Positions 5,887 to 6,733 of a stretch of DNA of 6,733 nt are shown piece by piece. The translations under genes were made by a program, and so were the position numbers. Below the pieces are notes generated by a model. That model saw only the letters and a list, made by a program, of their open reading frames with translations, was not told the origin of the DNA and made no database searches. Origin of the DNA: Candidatus Aquidulcis sp. (lineage in GTDB: Bacteria; Chloroflexota; Anaerolineae; Anaerolineales; E44-bin32); NCBI GenBank assembly GCA_020723365.1, contig DYJB01000040.1, positions 12,089-18,821 of the forward strand, written 5' to 3'. Each line of letters begins with the position of its first letter. Position 1 is the first letter of the stretch.

Positions 5887-6733
5887 CTAGAAGGGCCCGT
5901 AGCCGATCGCGACCGCCAGCGCCAGCAGCGCCGCCGAGAGCGCCAGGATGACCAGCCACAAGCGCGCCGTCCAGCGCAGCCAGACCGGGTACGACACCAC
6001 GGTCAATCCGAGGCTGATCAGCAGGACGGCGTTGGTCGGGTAGACCATGTTTGAGAAGCCGTCACCGAAAGCGTAGCCGAGCACCATCGTCTGGCGGGTC
6101 AGGCCGAGAAGATCGGCCAGCGGGACGAGGATCGGCATCAGCAGGAAGGCCTTGGCCGAGCCGGAGGCGACGAAGATCTCGATCACCAGCGTGACGCCGA
6201 AGGCCGCCAGCACGGCGACGGTGGGGCTGCTGCCGGCGAAGGGTTGGGAGGCAGCATGCAGGATCGTGTCCAGGATGGCGCCCTGCGCCACGATGTGCTT
6301 GATGCTGACGGCCATCAGGATCAGGAGGATGCCGGGGGCGATCCCCTGGATGCCTTCGAGCAGCGCCCTGAGGGTCGTCCGCATGCCCGCGCCGGAAACC
6401 AGCCCGGCGCCGACCCCCGCCGTCAGGAACAGGATGCCTACGAGCGGCAGCGTGATCGAGGACAGCGCCGGGACGAACGGCGCGGCCACGAGCAGGGCGA
6501 GGATCAGGACGACCAGGATCAGAAACCATCGGATGGCGGCGCTCAGGCGGGCGGGCGCGTGAACCGGACGGGGCTCGCCAAGCGCCCGCGCCCGCAGCGC
6601 CTGGTCGAGGCCGTAGACCAGCGACGACTCGGGACGCGCCTCGATCCGCCGGGCGTAGCGATCCAGGAAGATGAACAGGATCAGGTAGAAGAGCAGGAAG
6701 ATCACGCTGCGCAGCCCTGCGCCCGAGAACAGC
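5887..6733 (-). CDS. YfcC/DcuC-family membrane carrier, C-terminal part (partial)
   Basis: The frame is open to the window edge. About 282 residues are visible of a family normally near 470-500, so the N-terminal part lies outside and the GTG at 6705 is internal. Recognisable family stretches are LFSGAGLRS at the edge, RYARRIEA followed by SSLVYG, and VASGSAKAFLLMPI (around 6130-6175). A further one is FGDGFSNMVYPTN (6031-6072), the conserved re-entrant region of the group. Long hydrophobic stretches predict roughly seven membrane segments, including one starting near AIRWFLILVV and the last ending at the C-terminus. Relatives are annotated as C4-dicarboxylate carriers or putative basic amino-acid antiporters (YfcC, ArcD-like), so amino acids or organic acids are likely substrates. 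It is the first visible gene of the minus-strand run, and its stop is two bases from the peptidase start. Confidence 0.85.
   Translation of the reverse strand, partial: LFSGAGLRSVIFLLFYLILFIFLDRYARRIEARPESSLVYGLDQALRARALGEPRPVHAPARLSAAIRWFLILVVLILALLVAAPFVPALSSITLPLVGILFLTAGVGAGLVSGAGMRTTLRALLEGIQGIAPGILLILMAVSIKHIVAQGAILDTILHAASQPFAGSSPTVAVLAAFGVTLVIEIFVASGSAKAFLLMPILVPLADLLGLTRQTMVLGYAFGDGFSNMVYPTNAVLLISLGLTVVSYPVWLRWTARLWLVILALSAALLALAVAIGYGPF

Noticed and set aside
4967..5890. Long open frame on the plus strand opposite the peptidase gene
   Set aside because: It has no domain or good ribosome site. The minus-strand frame carries the full zinc-peptidase motif set.

Overview
The window is GC-rich and almost wholly coding, with short intergenic gaps. 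Its gene content is a glycyl radical enzyme (GRE) with its activase, an archaeal/anaerobe-type small cupin, a YfcC-type carrier and a DUF2817 peptidase. This suggests an anaerobic or facultative bacterium. The style resembles high-GC Chloroflexota (Anaerolineae-like) genomes, but no ribosomal RNA or other phylogenetic marker is present, so the lineage is an inference.

The left half (1-3548, plus strand) is a tight five-gene run. It holds the C-terminus of a GRE including the radical glycine, its radical-SAM activating enzyme, a two-domain pyridoxamine-phosphate-oxidase-like flavin protein, an APH/ChoK-fold small-molecule kinase and a 126-residue cupin. Junctions are ATGA (4-base overlap), a 9-base gap with a ribosome site, TGATG (1-base overlap) and ATGA (4-base overlap). 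The genes are therefore probably co-transcribed and translationally coupled. A strong 18-bp hairpin follows the cupin.

The right half (3664-6733, minus strand) is a convergent three-gene run. In transcription order it holds a YfcC/DcuC-family membrane carrier (its N-terminal part lies outside the window), an M14-like DUF2817 metallopeptidase and a tandem GNAT acetyltransferase. The two runs meet tail to tail across 3549-3663, a 115-base non-coding stretch with hairpins.

The GRE and its activase do the radical chemistry. What the flavin protein, kinase and cupin add is not known. Their coupling to the GRE suggests a small anaerobic pathway that activates, oxidises or repairs one substrate, and this is the most interesting aspect of the window. 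The minus-strand run looks like an uptake and peptide or amino-acid processing unit, also by inference. No mobile element, CRISPR array, tRNA or rRNA was seen.
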